Assembly (NCBI RefSeq): GCF_000421765.1
Contig: NZ_ATXQ01000001.1
Coordinates: 248,001-312,000, forward strand
Reading direction: 5' to 3'
Origin: Denitrificimonas caeni DSM 24390
GTDB taxonomy: Bacteria; Pseudomonadota; Gammaproteobacteria; Pseudomonadales; Pseudomonadaceae
DNA: 64,000 bases
Positions within the stretch are counted from its first letter, which is position 1. The number at the start of each line of letters is the position of its first letter. The translations under genes were made by a program, and so were the position numbers. This document shows positions 1 to 7,957 of the stretch, in pieces. The notes below the pieces were generated by a model. It was not told where the DNA came from. It made no database searches and was given only the letters and a program-made list of their open reading frames with translations.

Positions 1-11
1 TAATAAGCGCA

Positions 12-323
12 TCAGTCATCCTCTTCGTCTTCTAACAGCTCACCGCTGCTAGCATCAAATTTCAGCTCACGCACTTGGCCTTGGACAGTCAGCAACTCCA
101 CTTCATAGACATAGCGGCCGTGTTTCTCTTCAAGCTCCAACTCCAATAAGCGTGCTTTAGGATGTCGCTCCAAAGCACGCTCAATGAATGTTTGTGAAGA
201 CAGCACCTTACCCTCTTTGCGCAGCTTTAAGGCCTGATCTTGGCTTAAGTCACGCGCAGACACCTGACTGACCACAGTCAGAAACAGTATCACTAGGCAG
301 GCGCATCGAGAGCTTTTAAACAT
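12..323 (-). CDS. PepSY-domain periplasmic protein (copy B)
   Basis: This encodes a 103-residue secreted protein. Residues 1-23 form a signal peptide (hydrophobic CLVILFLTVV, likely cleavage after VSA). The rest looks like one PepSY domain: an N-terminal helix with LSQDQALKLRKEG, then the strand pattern GRYVYEVELL followed by a strand ending in a short acidic tail (ELLEDEEDD). PepSY domains are small periplasmic modules often linked to peptidase inhibition or to two-component and redox partners; no partner is visible here. The start ATG overlaps the stop of the upstream PepSY gene by one base (TGATG), so the two are probably translationally coupled. The copies share the same architecture and clear sequence similarity, which indicates tandem duplication. 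Specific function is unknown. Confidence 0.8.
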   Translation of the reverse strand: MFKSSRCACLVILFLTVVSQVSARDLSQDQALKLRKEGKVLSSQTFIERALERHPKARLLELELEEKHGRYVYEVELLTVQGQVRELKFDASSGELLEDEEDD

Positions 324-631
324 CAGTCATCCTGTTGGTTTTTCAGCACTTCGGCAGTTTTCGCATCCAACTCAACTTCCCACTTTTGGCCTTTATCATC
401 GCGTACATCAACCTGATAGATGTAGCGACCGTAAGACTCCTCAAGTTCAGTGTCCAGTATGCTTGCGTTCGGATGCTGTGCCAATGCGGCTTCATTGAGC
501 TTATCGAAAGATAAAATCGCACCAGAGGTGCTCAGTTCAACAGTTTTTGCCGGGCTAACATCTTTAGCTTGAGCAACGCTTGCGCCCATCACTAATGCAG
601 CTGAGATACAGATTGCAGTTAAGTTTTTCAT
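323..631 (-). CDS. PepSY-domain periplasmic protein (copy A)
   Basis: This encodes a 102-residue secreted protein with a typical signal peptide (residues 1-22, ending VAQA before KDVSP). The mature part is one PepSY-like domain with the conserved ESYGRYIYQVDV strand and a C-terminal WEVELDAKTAEVL strand. It is the first gene of a two-gene unit; its stop overlaps the start of copy B by one base. The two proteins align along their whole length (for example SYGRYIYQV against KHGRYVYEV), so they arose by duplication. In many pseudomonads similar small PepSY proteins lie beside a sensor kinase/regulator pair; that neighbour would lie left of this window and cannot be seen. No metal ligands or catalytic residues are apparent. 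Confidence 0.8.
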   Translation of the reverse strand: MKNLTAICISAALVMGASVAQAKDVSPAKTVELSTSGAILSFDKLNEAALAQHPNASILDTELEESYGRYIYQVDVRDDKGQKWEVELDAKTAEVLKNQQDD

Positions 632-823
632 GAGTATTGCCTCGTTTTAAAGTGGTTCAACACAAGATATTTTGTGCTGACACTGCATAAGCTACACCCG
701 CCAACTTAACTGAAACTTAAAAAATAACTATTCTTGAATAGTAATCAACACTCAAGCTGCGCACTGAGCGCCAGCATTCCTGCTAAACTGCGGCCATTGT
801 GATTAATTAACACGGACACCCTT

Positions 824-1180
824 GTGGAAATATTTAAAGAATTCACCTTTGAGTCAGCGCACCGTTTACCTCATGTGCCCCAAGGGCATAAATGCGGGCG
901 CTTGCACGGCCATTCATTTCGCGTCGCGCTTTACCTAAAAGGTCCAGTCGATCCACATACCGGTTGGATTCGTGACTTTAGTGAAATCAAAGCGCTATTT
1001 AAACCGACTTACGAACGCCTAGATCACAACTATCTCAATGATATTCCAGGCCTAGAAAACCCCACCAGTGAAAACTTAGCGCGTTGGATCTGGGAAGCAA
1101 TGAAACCACTCATCCCTGAACTTTCGCGGGTACGTGTTCATGAAACCTGCACCTGTGGCTGTGAATACAGCGGCGAGTAA
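824..1180 (+). CDS. queD: 6-carboxy-5,6,7,8-tetrahydropterin synthase QueD
   Basis: QueD converts dihydroneopterin triphosphate to 6-carboxytetrahydropterin, an early step of queuosine (preQ0) biosynthesis in the cytoplasm. At 118 residues it has the normal family length. The zinc ligands appear as the first His in ESAHRLPH plus the GRLHGHSF pair. The catalytic Cys lies in HKCGRLHGH, and the HE of [13 protein letters not shown] supplies the conserved C-terminal His and Glu. The start is GTG; reading [13 protein letters not shown] matches the usual QueD N-terminus. The downstream ydbH-like gene begins inside the last 41 bases of queD in another frame, so the two genes are tightly packed. No other queuosine genes lie nearby. 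Confidence 0.93.
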   Translation: MEIFKEFTFESAHRLPHVPQGHKCGRLHGHSFRVALYLKGPVDPHTGWIRDFSEIKALFKPTYERLDHNYLNDIPGLENPTSENLARWIWEAMKPLIPELSRVRVHETCTCGCEYSGE

Positions 1181-3278
1181 GTCGTCAGTATCGACGTCCA
1201 AGCCATCATGGTTTGGACGCTTTCTGCGTATCTTCTTATTACTGCTATTACTCCTGATTGCAGCAGCCATGGCGCTCCCGCATGCACTGCCTTGGCTACT
1301 GCAAAAACAAGGGATTGATTTCCATTGGCAAAACCCGCAGTGGCAATACGATGGTTTCAGCGCCTCGCAGGTTCAACTCAATCTATCCAGCGATCATACG
1401 CAGCCGCAATATCTGCACATCGACAAGCTGCAGATTGACTGGGCCTGGCAAGCGTTGCCCATCCAACGTTTACACGCCGCACGCTTAAAAGCTGTTTGGC
1501 CGATAGCAAGCAACGAAAACACCGCAGAGCAACCAAGCTTCGCCTTATCTGCTGGCCTGCTTAAATGGCTGCCACAACATATTGAACTGCAAGAAATTGA
1601 CGCCAAGCTGGTTGGTCTCGGTCATCTGCAAGGCACTCTCAAACTGCAAGCCAATGCGCAAGGTAAGCTGTGGCAACCCAGTTATATTCATAGCCAACTG
1701 ACTTTAAAAGACCTAGACAGCTCTTGGTTAGACAGTATTCCCGCTGAGTTGCAACCGACCCAGCTCAGTGCGCAAATCACCACCCATCCAGATCATCAAG
1801 ATACTCCAGACGGCCAACAGTTGCTCACCCTTGACCTGCACAGCCAAGGCCCAGCACGCTTGCAACTCAATGGTCTTTTGCACTTACAACAAACGCCTGC
1901 CTGGCAAGGTACGCTCAGCAACGCGCAGCTTTATCTGGAGCTGGACGCCCTGCAGCAGCCTTCCTTCAGCACTCAGCAACTGCGAGCACAACTGTACTTT
2001 TCCGGGCATGCTGACAGTGAGCGTTTCAGTGTTAAAACCGAGCAACACTCCAACCTGAGCACGCAAAAAATACGTTTAGCGGAGATTGGCACTGCCGAGC
2101 AAATAAGCCTGCAACTGGCCGGTTTAAGTCTGCAAGGCCAAAGCCTAGCGCCTTACAGTATTGAAGTGCACAGCCCCATCACGGCACAGATCAAACAACT
2201 CAACATAGAGCAATTGCATCCACAAGATTGGGATTTCAATGGCAGCTTTAGCGGACAACTGCCGCAACTTAACCTGAGCGGCAATCTAAACGGACAACAA
2301 GGACTGAGCCTCGACAGCAGCATTGATTTTCTCGACAACGCCATCCAAGGTAGCGCCACGTTAAAAGAGATTTTCTTTAAAGCTGGCAACCCCTTACAGA
2401 AAACCTTCAAAGATTGGCCCGAACTGGTTTTATTCAGCAGTGGCCGTTTGCGCAGTCAAATCGACTTTACTCTGCCCGCGCAAAAACCACTCAAACTCAG
2501 TATTAACGGCAGCGCCAGCGGTCTCAATGGTATTGTCAATCGCAGTACATTGAAAAATTTAGGCCTACAGTTTAACGGCCAACTATCGGGACAATCCCTC
2601 AAGTTGGGAATCGCCAACTTGACCATCGAGCAACTGGATCCCGGGATTCCAATCGGGCCGATTCAGCTGCAAGACGCCCATTATCAAGCCAATCTCGACA
2701 ATCTTTTGCAAGGTGTAGCGGGCTGGCAAAGTCTGCAAGCCCATTTACTCAACGGTAAAGTTTGGCTGGATGCCCAGCAGTTTGATCTCAAACGCCCACA
2801 GACCTTGCCATTACAGGTGCGCGGTCTGGAACTGCAAGAGTTCCTGAAGGTCTATCCCGCAGAAGGTTTAGCCGGCACTGGCACCATTGATGGACTGCTA
2901 CCCATTCATGTCGAAAACGGTGAATTTTATATTGAAGCCGGCCAATTGCAGGCCAGACAACCGGGCGTTTTACAGTTTCAGTCGGAGAAGATTCACGCGC
3001 TAGGCCAAAGCAATCCCGCCATGCGTTTGGTCGCCGAGGCCTTGGAGGATTTTCACTTTAACCTGCTCAGTAGCGCGTTAAGTTATGATCAATCGGGTAA
3101 GCTGTTGCTTAATGTTCGTTTAGAGGGGCGCAATCCGGATGTCGAAAAAGGCCGCCCTATCAACTTAAACGTGAATTTAGAAGAAGACATTCCCGCACTC
3201 TTGGCCAGTATTCAGCTGAGCGGTCAAGTCAGCGAAATTATTCAAAAGCGTGTTCGAGAGCGCCTTGAGAAACGTTAA
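1140..3278 (+). CDS. ydbH: YdbH family AsmA-like intermembrane lipid transport protein
   Basis: This is a large (712 aa) envelope protein with a short cytoplasmic N-terminus, one transmembrane anchor (about residues 26-47, [15 protein letters not shown]) and a long periplasmic beta-rich region. The C-terminal part ([30 protein letters not shown], here quoted only to identify it, residues about 560-590) resembles the YdbH/AsmA-like domain. In E. coli, YdbH together with TamB and YhdP moves phospholipids between the inner and outer membrane, with YnbE and YdbL as partners. The same three-gene order ydbH-ynbE-ydbL occurs here, which strongly supports the call. The start is taken at ATG 1140, inside the 3' end of queD; a GTG two codons upstream (1134) is possible. 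No strong ribosome binding site is seen, so translational coupling to queD is plausible. Confidence 0.85.
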   Translation: MKPAPVAVNTAASKSSVSTSKPSWFGRFLRIFLLLLLLLIAAAMALPHALPWLLQKQGIDFHWQNPQWQYDGFSASQVQLNLSSDHTQPQYLHIDKLQIDWAWQALPIQRLHAARLKAVWPIASNENTAEQPSFALSAGLLKWLPQHIELQEIDAKLVGLGHLQGTLKLQANAQGKLWQPSYIHSQLTLKDLDSSWLDSIPAELQPTQLSAQITTHPDHQDTPDGQQLLTLDLHSQGPARLQLNGLLHLQQTPAWQGTLSNAQLYLELDALQQPSFSTQQLRAQLYFSGHADSERFSVKTEQHSNLSTQKIRLAEIGTAEQISLQLAGLSLQGQSLAPYSIEVHSPITAQIKQLNIEQLHPQDWDFNGSFSGQLPQLNLSGNLNGQQGLSLDSSIDFLDNAIQGSATLKEIFFKAGNPLQKTFKDWPELVLFSSGRLRSQIDFTLPAQKPLKLSINGSASGLNGIVNRSTLKNLGLQFNGQLSGQSLKLGIANLTIEQLDPGIPIGPIQLQDAHYQANLDNLLQGVAGWQSLQAHLLNGKVWLDAQQFDLKRPQTLPLQVRGLELQEFLKVYPAEGLAGTGTIDGLLPIHVENGEFYIEAGQLQARQPGVLQFQSEKIHALGQSNPAMRLVAEALEDFHFNLLSSALSYDQSGKLLLNVRLEGRNPDVEKGRPINLNVNLEEDIPALLASIQLSGQVSEIIQKRVRERLEKR

Positions 3279-3292
3279 TACAGGAGGTTTCT

Positions 3293-3484
3293 ATGCGTAC
3301 CAGTCTAATTTCAAGTATTTTTGTACTGGCTTTACTCAGCAGCGCCTGCACGCCAACTGTGCAACTGGCAATGCCCAATGAGCCGATCAACATTAATCTG
3401 AACGTAAAAATTGAACACGAAATCTATATCAAGGTTGATAAAGAGCTTGATAATCTTTTCGACGAATCCAGCGGTTTATTCTAA
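3293..3484 (+). CDS. ynbE: YnbE family outer-membrane lipoprotein
   Basis: This is a 63-residue lipoprotein. The signal sequence MRTSLISSIFVLALL ends in the lipobox SSAC, so Cys19 should be lipidated. The short mature part carries the YnbE-type stretch INLNVKIEHEIYIKVD. In E. coli YnbE sits in the outer membrane and stacks by beta-strand addition on the C-terminus of YdbH to complete the lipid bridge. The gene lies 14 bases after ydbH with a strong AGGAGG at 3282-3287 and just before ydbL, as in E. coli. Confidence 0.85.
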   Translation: MRTSLISSIFVLALLSSACTPTVQLAMPNEPININLNVKIEHEIYIKVDKELDNLFDESSGLF

Positions 3485-3494
3485 GGAGCGCAGC

Positions 3495-3842
3495 ATGAAC
3501 TTTCGTAAACTATTAATGCCTTTATTACTGGCCAGCAGCCTCCTCAGCACCGCAGTGTTTGCTATGGATTTAAACGACGCCATGAGTAACCTTGGCCCAG
3601 CTAAATCAGCTGGTTTATTGGGCGAGCAGCCTAACGGTTATTTAGGCGTGGTTAAGGCGCAAGGCAACGCAGCTGAAATCGCTCGACTGATCAATGAGGC
3701 CCGCCGCGCGGAATATCAGCGCCTAGCCAAAAATAACAACATCCAGTTGGCTGACGTAGAAACCATGGCCGGTAAAAAAGCTTTGGAGAAAACCCCAGTC
3801 GGTCAATACATCCAACTTAATGGTAAATGGCTAACAAAATAG
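3495..3842 (+). CDS. ydbL: YdbL family DUF1318 periplasmic protein
   Basis: This is a 115-residue exported protein with a signal peptide (residues 1-23, ending AVFA) followed by a DUF1318 domain: NGYLGVVKAQ, then the helical INEARRAEYQRLAKNN, and the C-terminal GQYIQLNGKW. In E. coli YdbL works as a chaperone-like partner that limits runaway YdbH-YnbE assembly. ATG 3495 is chosen because AAGGAG at 3483-3488 lies 6 bases upstream and the reading then begins with a proper signal peptide; an upstream in-frame start would add a non-signal extension overlapping ynbE. It is the last gene of the queD-ydbH-ynbE-ydbL run. Confidence 0.85.
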   Translation: MNFRKLLMPLLLASSLLSTAVFAMDLNDAMSNLGPAKSAGLLGEQPNGYLGVVKAQGNAAEIARLINEARRAEYQRLAKNNNIQLADVETMAGKKALEKTPVGQYIQLNGKWLTK

Positions 3843-3883
3843 CCAATAGCCTTTAGGCCAAGAGTATTTGTCGGCAATAACCT

Positions 3884-3911
3884 TTCGCAATTCAAATGCT
3901 TAGGGTATAGT
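3884..3911 (+). promoter_or_regulatory. putative sigma-70 promoter of tRNA-Pro
   Basis: A TATAGT -10 hexamer (3906-3911) lies 35 bases before the mature tRNA, with TTCGCA 16 bases upstream as a weak -35. The placement fits a tRNA promoter; the -35 matches only four of six consensus bases. Confidence 0.45.
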
Positions 3912-3946
3912 CGGCATCGTTTTCAGGCATAGCGTGAAAACATCGT

Positions 3947-4023
3947 CGGGGCGTAGCGCAGCCTGGTAGCGCACTAGCATGGGGTGCTAGGGGTCGAAAG
4001 TTCGAATCTTTCCGTCCCGACCA
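3947..4023 (+). tRNA. tRNA-Pro (anticodon GGG)
   Basis: The 77-base sequence folds as a full cloverleaf. The acceptor arm CGGGGCG pairs with CGTCCCG (one G-U pair), the discriminator is A and CCA is encoded. The anticodon stem CTAGC/GCTAG encloses loop ATGGGGT with anticodon GGG (3981-3983), which reads CCC and CCU proline codons. The T-arm contains the expected GTTCGAATC. A terminator follows ten bases after CCA. Confidence 0.96.
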
Positions 4024-4032
4024 AATAAAATA

Positions 4033-4069
4033 AGCCGTTGATTTTATTGAAGATTTCAACGGCTTTTTT
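4033..4069 (+). terminator. intrinsic terminator of tRNA-Pro
   Basis: A perfect 9-bp stem AGCCGTTGA / TCAACGGCT with a 14-base loop is followed at once by a run of six T. It sits 10 bases after the tRNA CCA end. Confidence 0.88.
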
Positions 4070-4405
4070 GTTTCTGACGATTATACCTAAGTACTCTATT
4101 AACACCAAAGCGCCTTAATATAACTTTATCCCCTAACCCTCACTACCTTAGCTTGGGTATTCGCTGCCAACAGCTTAGTTAACGTCTAACGATTGCACAC
4201 AGATGTATGAAGCAAAACAGCTGCCTTACTGTTTTTATCGCTAAAAATATACATACTCACCCGCTATAATCGCATAACTCCTAAAACCCAAACTTCTGAT
4301 AGAGGCTTTTGGCTGCTCCTTGGCAATCACCAACAAAACTTTCCCTATCGTAAAAAGCAGCTAATCACTTACAATTTACGCCTTCCCATACCCCAAGAGC
4401 TCTGC
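4070..4405. other. intergenic stretch without a recognisable gene
   Basis: These ~335 bases between the tRNA-Pro terminator and the yqhA-like gene hold no credible reading frame. The sequence is AT-rich and probably includes the promoter of the downstream gene, but I see no well-spaced -35/-10 pair that I would defend, and no repeat. Confidence 0.5.
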
Positions 4406-4930
4406 ATGATAAAGAAGATTGAACACTCCTTAGAAAAAACCATTTTTAACAGCCGCTGGATCCTCGCGCCTTTTTACTTAGGTTTAGTTCTGAGCATTTT
4501 TTTATTGCTGATAAAATTCGCTCAAGAGTTTTGGCACATGGCGACTCATGTGCTGGTTGCATCTGAAGCAGATGTCATTGTTGGTATCTTGGCACTGGTT
4601 GATATGTCGCTGGTAGGCAGTTTATTGCTGATGATCATCTTCAGCGGCTATGAAATTTTCATTTCAAAAATTGATGTTGGCGATCATAAAGACCGTCCTG
4701 ACTGGATGGGGAAAGTTGATTTCTCTGGTCTTAAACTCAAAGTGATTGGCGCCATCGTAGCCATTTCCGCCATCGACCTTTTAAAGTCGTTTATGGATAT
4801 CCCTGCAGAAATGAGCGATGCCGATGCCAACAGTTTGAAATGGAAAGTCATCATTCACATGGCATTTGTGGTGTCCGGCGTGTTATTTGCCATTATGGAT
4901 AAAGTTGCTGGCGACACTAAAAAGCACTAA
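4406..4930 (+). CDS. yqhA: UPF0114 (YqhA) family inner membrane protein
   Basis: This 174-residue integral membrane protein matches the UPF0114/YqhA family in length and motifs: the N-terminal FNSRWILAPFYLGL, the central LVDMSLVGSLLLMIIFSGYEIFISKI, and DWMGKVDFSGLKLKVIGAIVAISAIDLL. Four hydrophobic segments are seen (about residues 18-36, 57-82, 109-127 and 147-165). The function is not established; distant similarity to ion or redox membrane proteins has been suggested for the family. It appears to be a single-gene unit, flanked by a tRNA and a non-coding region with a repeat. Confidence 0.87.
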   Translation: MIKKIEHSLEKTIFNSRWILAPFYLGLVLSIFLLLIKFAQEFWHMATHVLVASEADVIVGILALVDMSLVGSLLLMIIFSGYEIFISKIDVGDHKDRPDWMGKVDFSGLKLKVIGAIVAISAIDLLKSFMDIPAEMSDADANSLKWKVIIHMAFVVSGVLFAIMDKVAGDTKKH

Positions 4931-5006
4931 ATCTCATCCAGTACTGGAGTGATCACAGAGTAAGCGTCGCACCACCAACTCTGACGATAACAACGATCAA
5001 AAAGCC

Positions 5007-5037
5007 GATTCCACCGATGCTAGGCCAAGGTGGAATC
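5007..5037 (+). other. stem-loop downstream of yqhA
   Basis: A perfect 9-bp inverted repeat GATTCCACC / GGTGGAATC with a 13-base loop lies 77 bases after the yqhA stop. There is no T-run, so it may be a processing or stability hairpin rather than an intrinsic terminator. Confidence 0.4.
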
Positions 5038-5093
5038 TGGGCTACTGGAAATACAGCATTACTCTGGTATCGTTAACACCTTTGCGATCTTAC

Positions 5094-5242
5094 TTAAGGA
5101 AACGCTGAATAATTACCTACGTTGTCAGGACGTTGTTAAAAATCAGCTCAAAATGCTCATTTACTACCTGTAAACTGCGCTTTTTCGCTGATTTTTTGCC
5201 TAGCCCTGACTGCCTCGCTAACATTATTCAGTGCTTCCTTAA
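5094..5242 (+). repeat. MITE-like repeat, copy 1 (149 bp)
   Basis: This is a 149-bp non-coding element bounded by imperfect terminal inverted repeats: TTAAGGAAACGCTGAATAAT at the left, and TTAAGGAAGCACTGAATAAT read inward from the right (18 of 20 identical). A second copy lies at 9172-9319 in the opposite orientation and differs by about six substitutions and one base in a T-run. No open frame codes for a transposase, so it looks like a miniature inverted-repeat element mobilised in trans. Its parent insertion sequence is not in the window, and I cannot define a target duplication with certainty. Confidence 0.82.
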
Positions 5243-5399
5243 CAGTGATTTTCGGCAAGTTCTAAATCAAAAAACCAGTCCAACGCGGTTAAAACGCAGC
5301 ATAAAATTAAGCGGCGCTCTCAGCTAACAGTAAAAGTTTTAAAAATGTCAGCTACAGGGACGTTTAAGAGCTATCAACTCAAAAAGAAGAAATAAAATC

Positions 5400-5744
5400 A
5401 TGAAAAGAATTTTTATACCTTTAGTTTTCTCAGTTTTAGCCGTTTCAGGCTGTTCTCCAACAGTTCCAAAATGCGGTGATGAAGAAGTCACCGATTTAGT
5501 TAAGCAAATTGCTGATGAAGAAATGAATAATCAATTGGGCGCTGAGCTTGCTGAGTTGTTTTCTTATGATGTGGGTGCCATAAGAACAACTGCTACCAAT
5601 GAGCAAACAGGGGCTCACGAATGCGCGGCTGAGCTGAGTATTACTGCAAGTAATACCGGGATGACCAATAAGGCTCCTATTACTTACACCGTAGAAATGA
5701 CCGATGACGGCGAACAGTTCTACGTCAACGTGTTCGGATTGTAA
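5400..5744 (+). CDS. putative lipoprotein of unknown function
   Basis: This is a 114-residue exported protein. Residues 1-17 are a lipoprotein signal with lipobox VSGC, so Cys18 is the likely lipidation site. The mature domain has two more cysteines (PKCGDEE and AHECAAEL) that could form a disulfide, a helical acidic part (DLVKQIADEEMNNQL) and C-terminal strands ending YTVEMTDDGEQFYVNVFGL. The layout recalls small DUF-type lipoproteins found near mobile or toxin-like loci, but I do not recognise the family. It stands alone, between MITE copy 1 and a convergent alcohol dehydrogenase. Only a weak AGAAG-type ribosome binding site precedes the ATG. Confidence 0.65.
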   Translation: MKRIFIPLVFSVLAVSGCSPTVPKCGDEEVTDLVKQIADEEMNNQLGAELAELFSYDVGAIRTTATNEQTGAHECAAELSITASNTGMTNKAPITYTVEMTDDGEQFYVNVFGL

Positions 5745-5750
5745 GTCCAA

Positions 5751-5785
5751 ATAAAAACGGCAGCGCCTAAACACAGGAGCTGCCG
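5751..5785 (-). terminator. intrinsic terminator of the alcohol dehydrogenase gene
   Basis: The 7-bp stem CGGCAGC / GCTGCCG is followed on the minus strand by TTTTTATTT. It lies about 110 bases after the dehydrogenase stop and immediately after the convergent lipoprotein stop. Confidence 0.7.
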
Positions 5786-5893
5786 CCAAAAAGTCAGGCA
5801 TGCTGCAAAGCATAAAACCCACGACTCTTTACACTGCTAAACCTTCCCCGCCCCACTCAGGCAGAAAAGGCTTGAGTTGATCATTCAGCTACA

Positions 5894-6949
5894 TCAGCTG
5901 TTATCAATCATCACTTTCAGCGCTTTCTCTTTGCTGGCATTGCCAAACACCTCATAGGCGCGCATAAATTCAGCAAAAGCAAAGCGGTGAGTAATCAATT
6001 CGGCAGGCTTGAGTTTGCCGGACTGTACGTTTTTCATCAGCATGTCAGTGGTATTGGTATTGACCAAACCTGTGGTCAGGGTGATGTTTTTGATCCACAA
6101 ATCTTGCAACTGCAGATCAACACTGGTGCCATGCACACCGACGTTAGCGATATGCCCAGCTGGGCGTACAACGCGCTGGCAAATGTCAAAGGTCGCGGCA
6201 ATACCAACAGCCTCAATGACCACATCAATACCGTCTTTTGTCATGGCCAGCAACTCTGCCACGGCATCGCCGGTTGCGCTGTTGATGACATCCGTCGCAC
6301 CAAAGGTTTTTGCCATAGCTAAACGTGACTCATCAACATCAACCATGATTAAGCGGGCGGGTGAGAAAAACTGAGCGGTTAACAGCGCGGCCATACCAAT
6401 TGGGCCAGCACCAATAATCGCTACGGTATCACCGGGCTTCACCGCACCATAGAGCACGCCAATCTCAAAACCGGTCGGCAAAATATCACTGAGCATCACC
6501 AACGCTTCTTCGTCAGCGCCTTCAGGCACATGGTACAAACTGTTATCAGCATGCGGTGTACGCACATACTCAGCCTGAGTACCGTCAATCAAGTGGCCGA
6601 GAATCCAACCGCCATCTTCACAATGTGCATACAGCTGCTTCTTACAGTAACCACATTTACCACAAGCGCTGACGCAAGAAATTAACACGCGATCACCTTT
6701 TTTAAAGCGGGTGACAGCGCTACCGACCTCTTCCACGATGCCAACACCTTCGTGACCTAAAATGCGGCCTTTAGTGACGGCTGGTACATCGCCTTTAAGG
6801 ATATGCAGGTCGGTTCCGCAGATGGTGGTTTTTACGATTTTGATAATCGCATCAGTGGGTTGCTGGATTTTCGGTGTAGCTACCGTCTCTAAAGACTTAA
6901 CACCCGGGCCACCGTAAACAATGGCTTGCATTTGTTTTGGCATCGTCAT
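5894..6949 (-). CDS. zinc-dependent alcohol dehydrogenase (MDR family)
   Basis: This is a 351-residue medium-chain dehydrogenase/reductase that should oxidise or reduce alcohols/aldehydes with NAD(H). The catalytic zinc ligands are visible as Cys44 (ICGTDLH, with Asp47) and His66-Glu67 (GHEGVG). The structural zinc uses four cysteines in CGKCGYC plus C110 (residues 96, 99, 102, 110). The Rossmann motif is IIGAGPIG near residue 185, followed by VDVDESR, whose acidic residue suggests NAD preference. ATG 6949 is chosen because GAGGA lies 8 bases upstream; a longer in-frame start adds ten atypical residues. It appears monocistronic with its own terminator. The exact substrate cannot be told. Confidence 0.85.
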   Translation of the reverse strand: MTMPKQMQAIVYGGPGVKSLETVATPKIQQPTDAIIKIVKTTICGTDLHILKGDVPAVTKGRILGHEGVGIVEEVGSAVTRFKKGDRVLISCVSACGKCGYCKKQLYAHCEDGGWILGHLIDGTQAEYVRTPHADNSLYHVPEGADEEALVMLSDILPTGFEIGVLYGAVKPGDTVAIIGAGPIGMAALLTAQFFSPARLIMVDVDESRLAMAKTFGATDVINSATGDAVAELLAMTKDGIDVVIEAVGIAATFDICQRVVRPAGHIANVGVHGTSVDLQLQDLWIKNITLTTGLVNTNTTDMLMKNVQSGKLKPAELITHRFAFAEFMRAYEVFGNASKEKALKVMIDNS

Positions 6950-7155
6950 GATTAATTCCTCACTTAAGTCCTCGTCCAAATTAGACGAGGCTTATAGCTA
7001 AATCACTCGAACAATAAAGCGACTTGTCTATTCATCATGGCCTCATGACGCTCAGCACACAATGATGCATGTCAGCTAAACATAAATTAATATACATAAT
7101 TGCTAAGTATAAGAATTAGAGGGGATGCGCTTCTGATAATCACAGAGCAAAGCCA

Positions 7156-7197
7156 GAGCAAGGGCAAGGGCAAGAGCAAGAGCAAGAGCAAGAGCAA
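7156..7197. repeat. hexanucleotide microsatellite (7 units)
   Basis: Seven uninterrupted 6-base units, GAGCAA (five) and GGGCAA (two, units 2-3), form a simple-sequence tract about 210 bases upstream of the alcohol dehydrogenase start and 50 bases after the sfsA stop. The purine-rich strand is the plus strand. A repeat of this kind can change unit number by slippage; being a multiple of six and non-coding, it could only act on spacing or transcript structure. Confidence 0.85.
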
Positions 7198-7246
7198 AGC
7201 TCGCAGGCATGGCCAGCTTCTACAGGAGTCATGCGTGGTGTTCGGG

Positions 7247-7957
7247 TTAGCTCGGTTCGATTGTCAGAGGGTGCGTCACAGTTATTGCAGATGGCGTAAT
7301 TGTTGTGCCGTAGGCCAATACCTCAACCCCTGCAGCTTTGGCCTCAGCCAGTGCAGATGCGTATTCAGGATCAATTTCTTTGGCGGCGCGCACGGCAGTA
7401 ACCCCCGTTAGATTGACACAATAGATCAGCACTGCACGCTGACCACTGAGCGCCAGCGCCGTTAGCTCACGCAGATGCTTGGCGCCTCGTGTAGTGACTG
7501 CATCAGGAAAAGCTGCGGTATCGGTATCAGCAAAGCCCAAGGTCACGCTTTTCACCTCAACAAACACCGCCTGTGTATCAAACATCAAACAAAAATCAGC
7601 GCGGCTGTTTTCCTCACCATACTTCACTTCACGGCGCAGCTTAGTAAAACCTGCCAGCTCAGTAATGACTCCAGCGGTTAGCGCTTCTTCTACTAAGCGA
7701 TTAGCGCGTCCAGTATTGATGCAAGCCAAGCGACCATGCGGAGTTTCTACCAGCTCCCACGTCGCTTTGAGTTTACGCTTTGGATCATCATTGCGGCTGA
7801 ACCAAACGCGCGCGCCCTCAGCCATGCAGTTTTTCATCGAACCCGTATTGGCACAATGTGCGGTCACTAGACTGCCATCGACACATTCAATATCCGCAAA
7901 AAAACGCTTATAACGCTTCAGCAATCGCCCTTCTTCTAAGACCGGATCAAACTGCAT
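7247..7957 (-). CDS. sfsA: SfsA sugar fermentation stimulation protein homolog
   Basis: This 236-residue protein has the SfsA pattern throughout: RYKRFFADI near the N-terminus, the [11 protein letters not shown] motif, SRADFCLMF with a conserved Asp, and VEVKSVTLG followed by [16 protein letters not shown], in which D, E and K are spaced as in a nuclease-like fold. The family binds DNA and was named for stimulating maltose fermentation genes in E. coli; its true role is uncertain. The start at 7957 gives the family N-terminus [20 protein letters not shown] and overlaps the end of the upstream aminotransferase gene by 11 bases, so the two are likely co-transcribed and coupled, as in many pseudomonads. 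Confidence 0.9.
   Translation of the reverse strand: MQFDPVLEEGRLLKRYKRFFADIECVDGSLVTAHCANTGSMKNCMAEGARVWFSRNDDPKRKLKATWELVETPHGRLACINTGRANRLVEEALTAGVITELAGFTKLRREVKYGEENSRADFCLMFDTQAVFVEVKSVTLGFADTDTAAFPDAVTTRGAKHLRELTALALSGQRAVLIYCVNLTGVTAVRAAKEIDPEYASALAEAKAAGVEVLAYGTTITPSAITVTHPLTIEPS

Noticed and set aside
5133-5327. 64-codon frame inside MITE copy 1
   Set aside because: The second copy does not preserve the frame because of a one-base indel, so the element is non-coding.
5773-5893. A frame running antisense through the lipoprotein gene (5496-5822, minus)
   Set aside because: It overlaps the lipoprotein, which has a proper lipobox signal, and has no signal, motif or ribosome binding site of its own.
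7156-7197. Possible CRISPR-like repetition
   Set aside because: The units are 6 bases long with no spacers; it is a microsatellite. No CRISPR repeats or cas genes are present in the window.
7100-7411. Frame encoding a Ser-Lys-Gly-Lys repeat peptide over the hexamer tract
   Set aside because: It is produced by the microsatellite itself and runs antisense into sfsA; there is no reason to think it is translated.
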